From: Apus apus
Taxonomy: Eukaryota > Chordata > Aves > Apodiformes > Apodidae
Reading direction: 5' to 3'
NCBI RefSeq assembly: GCF_020740795.1
Contig: NC_067294.1
Span: forward strand, 19,287,001 to 19,351,000
DNA: 64,000 nt
Translations under genes and position numbers: made by a program
In this document: positions 39,321 through 50,914 of the stretch, in pieces
Numbering within the stretch: the stretch's first letter is position 1
Layout: the number at the start of each line of letters is the position of its first letter
The notes under the pieces: generated by a model
Seen by the model: only the letters and a program-made list of their open reading frames with translations
Databases searched by the model: none
Told to the model about the DNA's origin: nothing

Positions 39321-40176
39321 CAACGTGAAACCCCTGTGCTGACCTGGTGCATCACTGTTGCGACTCATCTGGGTGCTTGGAGCACTGGGGAGGGGAGCTA
39401 AAAGGAGGTAAGCACCACCGGGAGCCCTTATGAGGGTGCTGAGGATTTCACTCCTGCACAGAGACCCTGCAGGCTGGGGCGGTGAATGCATGGCCTCAGG
39501 GTCTGCTCCCAAGCTTGGGGTGACACAAGCAACCTCACCCAGCTGTGGTGGGGACAGCTGCTGAGGCCTTCCTGCAAGTGTGGGAAGGAGCAGCACAGTG
39601 CTGTCTGCTTGCTTGTCCAGGGTAATTATCCTGAGCTTACCTGGCCTGGTGGGCATCACTAGCATGGTGATTTTTCTCCTCCCATCTGTCTCCCTGGCCT
39701 CACTCCCCCAGGTGTCTTGGGTCTGAGCTGTGCCAGGAAGGGCAGAAGCCCAGATGAGAGCATGGTCTGTAGCTGCAACACAAGCCCTGGTATAGCCAGG
39801 CTGCTCTGGGCTGATGGCAGGTCAGCCTCCCAGCCAGCCTAGCACCCCTCAGGGGCTATCTCCTACAGGAGAGGTGGGTTATGTACCCACTGCTGGGGTT
39901 CCCTCCACTGCCAAAGGCAACGCCAGAGGGAGCCAGGCAGCAGGGACACTGCTGCCTACTACCTCTGGGTGATGCTGAGATGCTGCCAGAGGAATTCCTT
40001 CCCTTCGTATCTTGTGGACTGGGAACACCCTGCAAGGGTGAGAGTTCCTTGGACAAGCCTGAAGCTGCAGCAGCCTTGCCCAGTAGTCCTGTCTCCTGCT
40101 GCTCCTGGGAGAAAACCAGGACCTGTTCTGTGCCAGAACCTCAGGGCAGGCTATGGCCAGGAGTAGGTTAGTGCCG
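39321..40176. other. Intergenic gap between convergent EIF4EBP3 and SRA1
   Basis: About 850 nt between the EIF4EBP3 poly(A) signal and that of SRA1 on the other strand. It is GC-rich and holds short spurious frames on both strands. No gene or repeat is recognised. Confidence 0.7.
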
Positions 40177-40182
40177 TTTATT
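40177..40182 (-). terminator. SRA1: Polyadenylation signal of SRA1 (possibly shared with APBB3)
   Basis: AATAAA on the minus strand (TTTATT on plus), 167 nt beyond the SRA1 stop. It is the first canonical signal on this strand for both SRA1 and the upstream APBB3. No AATAAA lies in the 156 nt between the two coding regions. Confidence 0.75.
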
Positions 40183-40348
40183 AAACATCATGTAGTGAAT
40201 TGCCAATAAAATGTTGCAATGATTAAAATCCCCTTTTCCTAGGTGAGGACTGGAAGGCAGGGGAGGTGTCCAGACTCCATAGGGCAGCAGGGGCCCTTCT
40301 GCTGGTGGCCCGGGGCATGGTGTTCAGTCTGTAGCCCCATCCCTGGCA

Positions 40349-41995
40349 TCAGGAATCCTCCTGGCCAGGCCCAGCCTCAGTGCTGCCACCCGGCTCGGCA
40401 GCAGGCTCAGTAGCAGGCAGGCTCCTGGTTTCCGCAATCAGACGCTTGACACCCACCAGCCACTGGCTCACCTCGTTCACGTGGTCCACCATGAGTGAAC
40501 GGTGGATCTCATCAGCCATATCCCAGTGCTGTTGCTGAAGCTCTGCCAGGAAAGGGGAAACCAGTCAGTGGTGTAGGGTCAGCCTTCTCAGGGGTATGTC
40601 CTGCCCTAGCACCTGGTACTTGCTCCTCACCTTTTACCAGGAGGCTCATCCTCTTCCTCACTGGGGCTGACAGCTTCCCTTGAGCCCATGCATCCCCCAG
40701 AACCGTCAGCCGCCGCCCGATGTCATCACACACTTGTTTCTGGAAGCAGAGGCGAGCTGGAGGAAGGATCTGTGCCACACCAGCTCTGGGGAGCTGCTGT
40801 TGGTAGGGGTTCTCCTCCCCCCCGCCCCAAGGCAGCCCTTGCCTGGCTGCATCCTGCAGCACCAGGGACAGAGTGGGAGGAAGGGGCTGGGATCTCACCT
40901 GCACTGTGGGGCGGCAGGTGTCCAGGGCCTCCCACAGCGGGGCCAGGACGGCCTGGGCAGGCACGTTGCACTCCTCCAGGCCAGCCACAGAGCTTGGCCC
41001 TCTGCTCTCTGCCCGCGGGGCAAGGCTGATGGGCCCCAAGGGGGGTGGTCCCAGCGCCCGGGGAGGAGGTGCTGGACTTGCAGCAGGGGCACAGGCCGAG
41101 TCTGGAGAAGCACCTGCGGGGAAGAGCCCCATCAGCCCAGCCGCAGGGATGCAAGCCGAGGAACTGCTTGCTTGTCACTGCTGAAGCACAGGCCCAGCAG
41201 GAAGGGGGGTCTCCAGCCCCCAGTCCGTGCTGCCCCAGGGCCAGCAATGCCCAGCCTCTGGCACCCCAAAGCTGAGAGTAAGGGCAAGTGCCACCTACCC
41301 TGCTCCCCCACTGCCCCGGAGCAAAGGGAACCAGACCCACACCCCACCAGGCTGCAATTCCCCCCCGGCCCTAAGGGGAAGGACCCAGAGAGGAGAGTGA
41401 GGGAGAGTCCCCTGTGGAGCCGCTGGCTGGGCAAGGGTGAAGTGGGGCAGGCCGGGGCTTTGCGGATGCTGACCTGGGGGGGTCCCCGCGGGCGGAGGGG
41501 GGGGGCCGGCGGGTGAGTGGGGTTCGCTTGGGACCTCCGGCCTGCGCCTGCAGCCCGTAGGAGAACTGAGGAGGGTCGTTCCAGCCACGCTCCTGGTTTC
41601 CTGCGGCAGCAAAGGGCACAGTGAGACCTGTGAGGGGGGCCAAGGGGACCCTCCTCCAAGCCCCCGCACCAGGAAGGGCTCCCCCTCCGAAACGGCCTTC
41701 CCGGGGCTACCCCCACCAGACACGGCCCTCTGATCCCCCTCCCCAGGACTCGGACGACCCCAAGGCTCCTCCCACTGGGACAGGATCCCCATCCCCAGAC
41801 ACGGCCCCACTCACCCCCCGAGACACAGCTTCCCCGGGGCTCCAACCCCGGGACCCTCCCCACGCCATGACTCGTCCTCCCAGCGCAACCCACACCCGAA
41901 CACGCCCCGGGCCCCCGCCCCGGCCCCCCAGTCTCCCCCCGCACCGGAAGTTGGCCCCGCGCCCCCTCACCCGGCTTCACGTAGGGCTCCGCCAT
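40349..41995 (-). CDS. SRA1: SRA1, steroid receptor RNA activator protein
   Basis: SRA1 acts both as a structured RNA coactivator of nuclear receptors and as the protein SRAP (known biology). Five minus-strand exons: 41971-41995, 41474-41600, 40899-41113, 40631-40739, 40349-40542. Exons 1-2 give MAEPYVKPG then [19 protein letters not shown], nearly identical to human SRAP. A Pro-rich linker follows, then the C-terminal helical bundle (KQVCDD..., [24 protein letters not shown]). The start corresponds to the internal Met of human SRA1, in good context (GGGATGG). The total is 670 nt, one more than a multiple of three: exon 2 leaves phase 2 but exon 3 needs phase 1. Exon 2 holds C runs of nine and seven on the coding strand, so a one-base length error or variant there is the likely cause. 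Corrected, the length would be about 222 residues. Confidence 0.93.
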
Positions 41996-42151
41996 CCCGC
42001 CACGTCACGCCCCGCCTCGCTGCTTCCGCCCGGGGCGGGGCGGGGCGGGGCGGGGGGCAGCGCGCCCCGCCGGGGGGGGGGGGGGAGCCGGGGCGGGGGG
42101 CGGGGCGGAGGCTCCCGGCCCTCCCCCCGCCCCGGCTCCCGCCCCGGCCCG
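41996..42151 (-). promoter_or_regulatory. SRA1 promoter / APBB3 3' UTR, GC-rich with G runs
   Basis: 156 nt between the APBB3 stop and the SRA1 ATG. The sequence is almost pure G/C on one strand: (GGGGC)n at 42,032-42,057 and a run of 14 G at 42,072-42,085. This gives GC-box (Sp1-like) and G-quadruplex potential. It must serve as SRA1 promoter and also be transcribed as part of the APBB3 3' UTR. No TATA box is seen. Confidence 0.7.
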
Positions 42152-45100
42152 CTATGGGGTGTGTAGCAGCGCCCGCCGGAGGCGGAAGGTCTCCAGGAAG
42201 GAGAAGAGGCCCCGCTTGCGGCCTCCCGACCCTGCCGCTCCCCCGCTGCCCCCGCTGGTCTTGGCCGCCCCGCTGGAAGCTTCCCCCGAGGCCGCCGGCC
42301 CAGCCCGGCCCCGACCTGTCGCAGCCTTTTCCTCTGCCGCCGGTGCAGTGGCTACCAGGCACTTCTGGTACTGCACCTGTGGGGACAGGAGGGACAGAGC
42401 GTGGCTGTGTGGTGGGGGAACAAAGTAGCACCACTGTGGGGGTCACATGCAGCCTGGTGTGGCCGTGGGGTGGGACATGGCACTGTGTGGCTGTGGGGTC
42501 ACACAGGGTGGGATGGCCATGGGGTGGGGACTCAGAGTCACCGTGGGGTTGGGCAGAGCATGGCATTGCCGCGGTGTCAGACACAACATGGGGTGCCTGC
42601 AGCGTCACATGCAGCACGGGGCGGCCATGGGGTCAGACACAACGTGCTGTGCCCGTGAGGTGGAGCGCAACATGCAGCCCAACAGAGCATGCCAGTGGGT
42701 TAGACATGGCACCTGAAGTCAACTCCCTCTTGCCCCTGCTGCCCTTCCCAGGGCCAGGCATCCCACCTAGGCCCCTAGCTCTGCCCTTGACCATCCCCAG
42801 CCCTTGTCTCTGAGGGAAGCTGGGGGCACTGGGGCGCCCCTCCCCCGCTCACCATGCAGGCTGCCTGCACCGCCTCCGAGATGGTGCCAGCGTCGGGCTC
42901 ACACCAGAAGGCCGTGCACTGGAAGTGCTGCCCCATGTCCACGATGAGCGCGAAAGTGTGGGCATCCCGGCCCACACCCAGGAAGGTCACGTACCGCACC
43001 TGGCACTCCCAGATGTGCACCACTTCCTCGTCATCCTGCAGGGACCCCATGGGCCCATCCACCCCTGGCCCACCCTGCCATCCCCATCAGGTACCCCCTG
43101 CCAGCAGCCCAGGCCCTCATGGTGGGTGCCTGTTCCATCCCGGTGGCAGCAGGGTGCCCACTTCAGCCAGAGCCCCCCGTCCCTCTCCCCACCTGTGCAG
43201 GCTGCACCCTCATGGCTGTGTCAGACACGTGGAGGAGGGAGGGTGTCCAGTTGTCCCGCCCAGGGCCCTTCATCAGCTTCTCAATAGCTTCATTCAGCAC
43301 ATCCATCCCTGAGGAGCAGAAGACCCCATCCCATCAGCTGCTGCCCCACAGGCAGGGACCACCACTGCTCAGCCACCTGGCAGTGGGACATTCTCAGGCA
43401 TCCCCCAGCTGTGGGGCCAGCAGCACTTACCCATGGCCCTGGGCACAGGCAGGCTGCCAATGTACAGTGCCTCGTAGGTCTGCATCGACTGCCTCACTGC
43501 TTCCAGGACATCGACTACCAGGACAGGAGAGGTGAGGGTAGACCCCTGTCCCCTGCTTGTCCCCAAGGACCCCAGGGCCACAGCTGGACAGCTTAAAAGG
43601 CTATGGCCACTGGGCATCCCCACTGGCCAAGGGCAGACTGTGGGCAGGTGGAGCAGCTGGTGGCACAGGGGGGTTGGTACCTTTCAGTGGCAGGTCCTCA
43701 GTGGAGATGGGCTCCAGCATGGTGGCATGTGGCAGCCTGCTATTTGCTATGGCTCGCTCAGCCATGATCTGCAAGAGATGGGGTTCCCAGTGCCTCCCTG
43801 TACCCCCAAGATCCCTGGGCCATGCCTGTGCCTGCCAGACCCCCTGCATCCCACCTTGGAGCACATCTCGTGCAGGGCCTTGGCAATGCCCTTGGCAGGC
43901 ACATTGCAGTGGAAGACGTGACACTTGAGGACGCAGGTGTCCTTGTCACTGGCCACAAAGGCAAAATCTCTGTAAGGCCATGAGCAAGCCAGTGAGAAGT
44001 AGCAGAGACAGCTATCCCCCTCCCCACACTGCCCACTGGCCTCATGCTCCCTTACCTGTCCCTGCAGCCATGGCAGCAATCAGGGAGGGAGGAGAGGGGA
44101 CAGGTTACTGCTGGGATGCTTTCTCCCCACTGCAGGCAGAGCTGCTTCCCAGACCAGGCTCTGCCCCAGCCCCCAGCACCTGCCATTGTTGCAGCCAACG
44201 CCCCAAACGCGGATGTTGAGGATGGGCTGGTGGTGGATGAGGCTGTGGTCGAGGGGGTCCACCAGGCTCATGGTGTCCTTCTTCAGGATCATCACCAGGT
44301 CCTGGCCCTGTAGAGGGTCAGCGGCTCCCTCAGCCTGACAAGATGGCCTGGGCATCTCCAGCACCCAGCACATGTATGGACAATCCACTCCTCCCAGCTG
44401 GCTCAGCCCCAAGTGTGGGAACAGCCCTGTTACACCCCACAGCCTTCCACAGCTACCATTCCTGTGTGTGAGGACAGCCCACCCAGGCACACCCGGCATT
44501 GCCCCCAAGGGACAGCTCCATCAGACCCACCTGCCCCACACTTGGGACAACTGCATGGATACCCTATGTGGAGAGTCGATTCTAGCACAGGCACTGGTCC
44601 CTACACCAAGCATAGTCCCCTTTGGTGGAGACAGCCAGCCTCAGCAGTGGTCCCAGGGTGGGACCCTGCCTGGCAGCACTGTCCCAGGCTCTCACCTCGC
44701 CCCGATTCTCCATGGAACTCTGGCCCTTGCTGTTGGAGAGCTGCTGGATGCAGTTGTTGACCGCAATGCTGCTCTTGCCAGGTGCCAGGTCCTCCTCAGG
44801 GATCTCCACCCAGCCCAGCGAGCGCACAGCAAAGCACTGAGAAGAGACACATGGGGCTTCAGCACAAGCCACCTGGATCCCACAGCCCTCACCATGCCTG
44901 TTTGGTCACCCCTGCTCCTGTCCCTAGCATCTCCTGCCTGACCCCTCCTCTACCAGCCTGAGCCCATGATGCTGCCACGAAGCCCCTGGCTGCAGTACCT
45001 TGGAGCCAGGCTCTGCATTCTGCTGGAAGTCCTCTCCATGCCAGGGCAGTGAGGTCCTGCAGAGGAATGGGGTGGGTGAGGGGATGGTTCCCACCCAGCA

Positions 45101-46798
45101 GCACGGACCTGGGGCACTCAGAGAAGCACAGGATGCCCTAGCACCATCAGACTCCCATGCCACCAGCTGGGAAGTAAACCATGGTGGTGACCAGCATGGT
45201 CCTACTCGCTCCAGTGGCTGCTCTGCTGGGGGGCACTTAGGCAGTTGTCAATGGTCAGTGGTGTCCCACACGCCAGCAGAGTGCATGGGCAGTCCTACCT
45301 TCGGGACAGAGAAGCCATGGGGCTGGGAATGGGCCTGTCCTTTGCCGAGTGTTTCACCACATGAGCCTGGCAGTCCTGGCAGAGAATGGGAAAGGTGAGG
45401 GCAGCAAGATAGGTTGTCAGGAGGCACCAGGTAGGAACCCTCCCTTCCAGGATAGTAGTGCCTCTCATGTAGCCAAGATGAGGCCAACGTGAGGCCTACT
45501 GGAGCCATTCAGGGGGCTTAACTCTGGCCAGGAATGAACTGATGAGGGCATTGGGGTGACAGAGCCAGGCCTGCTCCACAGGGAGGCTGGACCAATGATG
45601 CCCAGAGGGCTCTTCATTAGGCTTTTGCCAGGGGATGGGATTCAACACCAGCCCTCCCCACATCCCCTACCATTCCCTGGAGTGTATCTTCTCCATCAGC
45701 CTCCGGGCACCCTCCTGGGCCGGTGATGCATGTCGGGTGCTGCCACTGCGTTGTGCCAGTTGGCACATGCCAGTAGTAGGTGCCCAGAGAGTCATGGATT
45801 TTCCTCCAGCCTGGGGGGAGGTCGGGGTCTGTCTCCAGGCTCTGGTCACTCCAGAGGTTGTCTGCGCAGAGGGAGAGTGTGAGGCAAGAGGCAGAGAGGT
45901 CCCCTAGCTGCAGGGCACCCTGAGAAGCAAGCAGCTTCACCCAGCAGGGAAAGGGTCGTGCCGTGGCTTCTGGGTGCACGGCTGGGCACACGGCCCAGCA
46001 GAGAAGCACGAAGAGAAGGCGCCAGGCCCGAGAGGCTGCAGCGGGGACGGGCCCCGGGCCAGTGACCAGGGCCGGTATCAGCCTCTCATTGGCACCCTGC
46101 CCGGCAGGGGCACAAACGGTACAGGCAGCCAGAGCCTGCCCGGGGAGGCAGCTGCAGGGGCGCCCAGGCAGGTCCCGGGGCTGCCAGCCCAGAGATTTCC
46201 TTGGCAGCATGCGGTCCCCAGGCCCTGCCGACACCCGAGGGTGACCGAGACCGGCTTCTTCTCCGCTTGGACGGGGAAGGAGGACAGGGGCCATATCCCT
46301 GATGTCTGGGAGAAGGGAACTACCTTGGAGGGCTGCAGCTAGGAAGAGCAGATTAACCCCCTCTTCCCGGCCCCCCCGAGCCCTGGAGTGGTCACGGCAA
46401 CGAGCCCGTGTCGCAGCGCAGCAGCGAGCTGTGTCCCTTGGAAGGCAGCGCGACCCCCACTGGGCGCGGGGCCGGTGGGTGCTCCGAACGCCGCCCTCGC
46501 GCCCCTCGGGAAGGTTTGGGGCTGGGGGTGCTCCCGATCCGCGGAAGGGGCGGGGAGCGGCGCGGGCCGGGTCCCCCAGCCCTGGCCTTTCAGCACCGCG
46601 GACAGCACCGGGACGCGGCAGCCGCCGGCGGGCACTGACCGGCCCCGGCCCCCCCGCCCCGGCCCCAGCCCGGAACCCGCTCCCCGGCCCCCCCCGCCCC
46701 GCCCCGGCCCCGGCCTCCGCAGTGCGGCCCGCCCGCCGGCGCGGCTGACCGTCGCAGTTGACGAGGACGATGGCTAGCATGTAGTCCTTGCCCAGCAT
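42152..46798 (-). CDS. APBB3: APBB3 (FE65L2), APP-binding family B adaptor
   Basis: Cytoplasmic/nuclear adaptor with a WW domain and two PTB domains that bind the NPxY tail of APP-family proteins (family knowledge). Exons, 5' to 3' on the minus strand: 46750-46798, 45671-45861, 45299-45375, 44999-45056, 44696-44836, 44180-44307, 44056-44061 (microexon), 43855-43969, 43681-43768, 43431-43514, 43193-43308, 42853-43035, 42152-42376. All phases agree and give 486 residues, the human length. Seen: [16 protein letters not shown] start; WW domain ([20 protein letters not shown], then TTQWQHP); PTB1 from [23 protein letters not shown]2 with [17 protein letters not shown]; end [17 protein letters not shown]. 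It lies head to tail with SRA1, and its upstream end is a CpG-rich promoter. Confidence 0.96.
44056..44061 (-). CDS. APBB3: APBB3 6-nt microexon in PTB1
   Basis: GGACAG on the minus strand, flanked by GGCTGCAG at its acceptor and GTAAGG at its donor. It is phase-neutral: with it the PTB1 loop reads Gly-Arg-Asp-Arg-Asp-Phe, as in human APBB3, and without it Gly-Arg-Asp-Phe. FE65 (APBB1) is known to have a 6-nt neuron-enriched microexon in the same domain. Several TGC triplets precede the acceptor (TTGCTGCCATGGCTGCAG), the type of motif bound by SRRM4 near neuronal microexons. Confidence 0.8.
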
Positions 46799-46930
46799 GG
46801 CCCCGGCGCGGCCCCCCAGGCCCGGACCAGCGGCGGCTGCGGCGGGAGGGGCGGGGCCAGGGCGGGGCGGGAGGTACCGAGGCGGGGGGAGGGGGAGCGG
46901 CGCCGTCGGGCGTGGGGCGCGGTCTTGGCG
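46350..46930 (-). promoter_or_regulatory. APBB3: APBB3 promoter CpG island
   Basis: Very high G+C with frequent CpG around the first APBB3 exon (ATG at 46,798), including GGGGCGGGG GC boxes just upstream on the minus strand. No TATA box is seen. Long open frames on both strands here result from the base composition. Confidence 0.7.
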
Positions 46931-46949
46931 GCTTTCGGGAAGGTGAAGG

Positions 46950-47164
46950 GGGGGCTTTACCAGAGTCCCAAAGGGCAGTGAGACGCTGGAACAGGTTTCC
47001 CAGGGAGGTTGTGGAAGCCCCATCCCTGGAAGTGCTCAAGGCCAGCTTGGACAGGGCTTTGTGTAACCTGCTCTAGTGGGAGATGTCCCTGCCCATGCGG
47101 GGGGGTTGGAACTAGATGATCTTTAAGGTCCCTTCCAACCCAAACCAGTCTGGGATTCTATGGT
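46950..47164 (+). repeat. CR1 LINE 3' end, 150 bp upstream of the APBB3 start codon
   Basis: GGTTGGAACTAGATGATCTT is followed by CCTTCCAACCCAAACC and TGGGATTCTATGG, the CR1 terminus, in plus orientation and so antisense to APBB3. It abuts the CpG island and may bound or form part of the APBB3 promoter. Confidence 0.92.
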
Positions 47165-49722
47165 TTTATTACCACTCGGGTATTTCAGGATGGAAAATGG
47201 GAGACTCTAGTGGGAAAGGGGCATTTGGGGGCAGAAAAGGAGGTTTCTGAGTGCAGTGGTGGGTCCAGGTCAGCTGCCTGCATCCCTACCTCTATTCCCC
47301 TCCAGGCACCCTTAGGCTTCCTCTGTTCCCCTCCCTTCTCCCATAGACCACCCTTTTTCCTCTCCATCCATGCCTATTCCATGTTTATTCTTTTCCATGC
47401 GTGGTCAGGTCCTCCCATTTTCCTCCAGCTGCAACCTCTTTCAGTCACTACTGAAGACACTGAAATGTGCATGCTGGTCACCTTCTCCTTCCCACCAGAA
47501 ACTGAGAGATTTGCATTGTCAGTTTGAGACTTCTGTTCTCCATTCTACCTTGAGCTGATTCGTGGTTGATGCTTAGTATCTGGGCATGGAAGCTCTGGAG
47601 ACATTTGTTTGTACACCTCAGTTTCTACATGTAGCCCGCCCCCCCCCATGTGCTGCTAGGGACAAAGTCCTTCCAAGCTGCTGATGCCTGGTGACATTCC
47701 AAGATGGTTTGCTATCCGTGGCATGATCCAGACAGTCCATCATGACCTCCTGTCCTTTCCCCAAGTCAGAAACTGCTAATCCTGGATGTAGCCTGTGTCC
47801 TTCAGAGCCTTCCATGCCCCTCAGCTGAGCTGCTTCTTTCCACATGCAGTTGTCCACAGAGCTTGCATTTTTTGGAAGTGCAAAATGAATTTTCCATGCC
47901 TGTTCCCTGGCTTTCAGTGCTCAGCCTCAGTCATGCACTCTGTGGGCATGCCTCGTTTTGTGAAACACTCTTCCCTCCTACCTGCATTTTAACCTTGTTC
48001 ACGCCTAAGAAAGGCACCAGCTGCATAATCCAACTTTGTAGTTGTCCGCAATAATTTCTGTTTCTTCTGTTGGCATCTGCTTCTTGGGCTATAAGCCCTT
48101 CTGCATCTGTCCTGAACTAGTAGGATTTCTGAGATCCAATTCAAGAGCTGTGTCCTAGTTTTGCCAAACCCTAATACAACCCATCCCAACACAGCAGAAG
48201 TAAGGGAGGCCCGTTGCTCCATACTTTCATATGTATCTGAGGCAATGGGAGTCAGAGGGGTCCTGACTTTACCTTGACCCCCACTTTGCCAGACTAAGTG
48301 ATGCTTCCTCTTTTTCTAGTGCTCAGGAATCAGCTCTCCCCAACCAGGAGCAAGCTTATGGTGACTTCGAACAACATGGTGTCCTCTGCTGCATGTGACT
48401 CCTTGTCCTTAATTCAACATCCATTTAAATTCCAAAACCTGAGCTTGGCTGATCATATGGGAGGCAGCAACCCCAACACACACTGTTCCCTCTCCTCTTC
48501 CTACTTAGTGAAGTAAAAAAAGATGCCTTACTGAAGGCAACTCTCTCCTGGCAGTGTCATGAAAGAGGTGCAGAGGAAGGAGAATCTGGGGATGATGCAG
48601 GGCAGAACCTAGGGATTTTATGAATCATCATAGGGGATGTTCAGGAGAATAGACATAGGAAGAGGAAAGGGAGGGGGACAATCAAGCATAGGAAAATAGA
48701 ATGAAAAGGGAGAAAAGGGTTCGATGGCATGTAAGCAGTGATAGGTTTGTTTGCCTGCCTGAGTGTCTTGTTTCACCACTACAGTCTGTCCTGTACTCCT
48801 GTTAAATGACATTTCTTCTGTGTGACCAGGCTCCCTGTTTCAAGCCTGTGTTTTCAAATACAGGTGAGCTGAGCTGGCTAACCTCAGACTGGACCAGCTG
48901 CTCAGTAGGACAGGAGATCTTGATGCCCAGTAAGATAAAGTAACATAGGGTCTGAGGGACCTGAGGGCCTAGGTCATCAGAGACTCATGCTCAAAGTCTG
49001 TTTGCATGCATATGTGTGGGTGGTTGATCACCTCCCAGGTGGACCAGCCAGTGCACAGGACAGGCAAGAAGACATTGGACAAGGTTTCCCCAGGAATCTC
49101 TGCAGAACTGGGCACGGGCCATGCCCTGGTTCCTACAGTTCACCAGACCCTGTAACTTCTAAGGTAAAACCCTTTCAACCATGGCTTAAATTGATGGTCT
49201 TCTGCCTGAGCTGTTTGTCATATGATGTGTCCTGATTTTTTTAATGCCTGTTGGTATTCCTACAAACAGGCATGTCCGTATTAGAGGTCTGTGGGGTGTC
49301 TTTAATGTCTTGGCTTGATATAGGCTGGAGAGTGTAAGGGCAATGGTATGATCCCTTGTCTAATAAGAAACCCAATCCTAAACAAAGACAAGGCGCATCC
49401 TTAGCATCAGAAAAATATATTTTTGGATGTCAATGTAGTGGAAAAAAGGACTACTGTCTCTGAGGAATCCCAGAAAGTCTGTGAAGTGGGACACTGTGCA
49501 GCTTATGTACCTCTTTGGGACATGGCAAATGAGGCCAAATGAGCAGGTCAGCCTTTCCATCAGCTTGGAGGTAAATAGTACCCTAAGCAGCTTTATCTGT
49601 CATGGCTAATTATTTTAATATCCTGCTGATATTTTTTTGGCTCTTTGGTTGTTGCCACGTATATTCACTCCTAGGGCTGAGATTTGGCTAGGAGCTGTTT
49701 TCAGCTGCAAGAAGACCCACAT
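47165..49722. other. Gene-free stretch upstream of APBB3
   Basis: Only short frames without family resemblance. The single-exon SLC35A4 gene, expected next to APBB3 from mammalian order, is not present here or further right: no plus-strand frame of about 300 codons exists. Confidence 0.65.
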
Positions 49723-50265
49723 GTACTGGTGTTCTGGTTTGAGGGGTCACAGGCTAATTTTATGGTATCAATATGGGGACGTAGAGAGGGGACTGTTTAG
49801 GACCATGAGTAATCACAGGGGCAGGACAGAGAGGGGTTGGGATTCCATCCCTTTTCCTGCCATATTCTATCCAAGCCAGAAGGACAGTAAGTCTGCCCCT
49901 TTCTGTTCCCTTCTTACTTGCTGCTTCACTGCACTCAGGAGTCTTCGAGCTAGGCTTCTGCCTTGTCATCAGCTTGCCACATGCTCTGAAGGATCTGACT
50001 CTGTTGGGTACTGGGAAGAGCCCTGGCCCCATTTCCCAAGTTGACCCTGCTGCAAAGGACTTTCAGACACTTCTGCCAGTGACCACTGAAATGGAGCTTT
50101 GTATATATTTGCAATTTTTTTCCTTATCGCATGTTTTATTCTCTCCTGTTCTAGTTTTAACTTCCAACCTTGAAGTTTCTTTTCCTTATTCCCCTTTTAT
50201 TGTTCCCTGAGAGGGTGGAGGGGTTAAGAGAGAGCAGTTCTCTGGTTTTTGTGTTGCTCTGAACA
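49723..50265 (+). mobile_element. Candidate solo LTR of an avian ERV
   Basis: The stretch begins TGTACTGGTGTTCTGGTTTG. It ends in a pyrimidine-rich segment followed by GAGAGGGTGGAGGGGTTAAG and AGAGAGCAGTTCTCTGG, which resembles the 3' part of avian ERVL-type LTRs as I remember them. Borders are approximate and I did not find target-site duplications. It could be unrelated T-rich sequence. Confidence 0.35.
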
Positions 50266-50914
50266 CTAATCTGAGGCAAAATGACAGGGACATGACGGAC
50301 GGGTGTGCCTGCAGTGCCCTGCCCACACTGCACAGGGCACCCCAGCATCAACCTCTCAACCAGCTTCTCACAGGCTACCAAGCCAAAACAGCCTGTCTGG
50401 TGATGGGACTCACTGTGCTGGCTGCAGCTCTGCTTCAACCCCAGCAGTGATGCTGTGCTGGGTGCTGAGCCAAGGGGGTGGTGTGGAGAGGGTGTTGCTC
50501 TGCCCCTGCTTCTTCTGGGCATCACCCAATAATATCTGTGGGTCTCTCAAGTGTGAATCTGAAGCAGTACATGCTCTACTGGAGTTTTGCCTGATTTCAG
50601 GTCTGCAAAGCCTAGACTCTTCAGAGATCCTTTTATTTTTCGCTTTCTCTCTCAAGTGTTGGTTTACCTCTTCAAGCAGGTGTTGATTACCTACACTAAC
50701 ATTGTTTTGTCTGTTGTCAGGCAGCAGGCCATGCTGTGTGGGTCTGGGGCTGACAAATGCTGAATGCTAGATGCTGAATGCTGGGAGAGCTTGGGGAAGC
50801 TCTTCTTCGGTTCATAGGCAGTAGTGTAAGGAAAGCTCTTATACAAAGGTGTGAGACATTTACAACTCATAATTTTTTGGTGTTGACCCTGAAGATAGAG
50901 ACATCTGGGTTTCT

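Noticed and set aside
40680-42166. Long plus-strand open frames over SRA1 (up to about 280 codons)
   Set aside because: They are shadows of SRA1 exons and GC-rich promoter sequence: low-complexity Pro/Gly/Arg products with no splice logic.
46302-46777. Arg/Pro/Ala-rich plus-strand frames opposite the APBB3 promoter
   Set aside because: They reflect CpG-island composition, with no start context or homologue.
45617-47023. A single 468-codon minus-strand open frame
   Set aside because: Only the WW-domain exon (45,671-45,861) is real. The rest is APBB3 intron 1 and CpG island kept open by base composition; the true exon 1 at 46,750-46,798 splices out of it.
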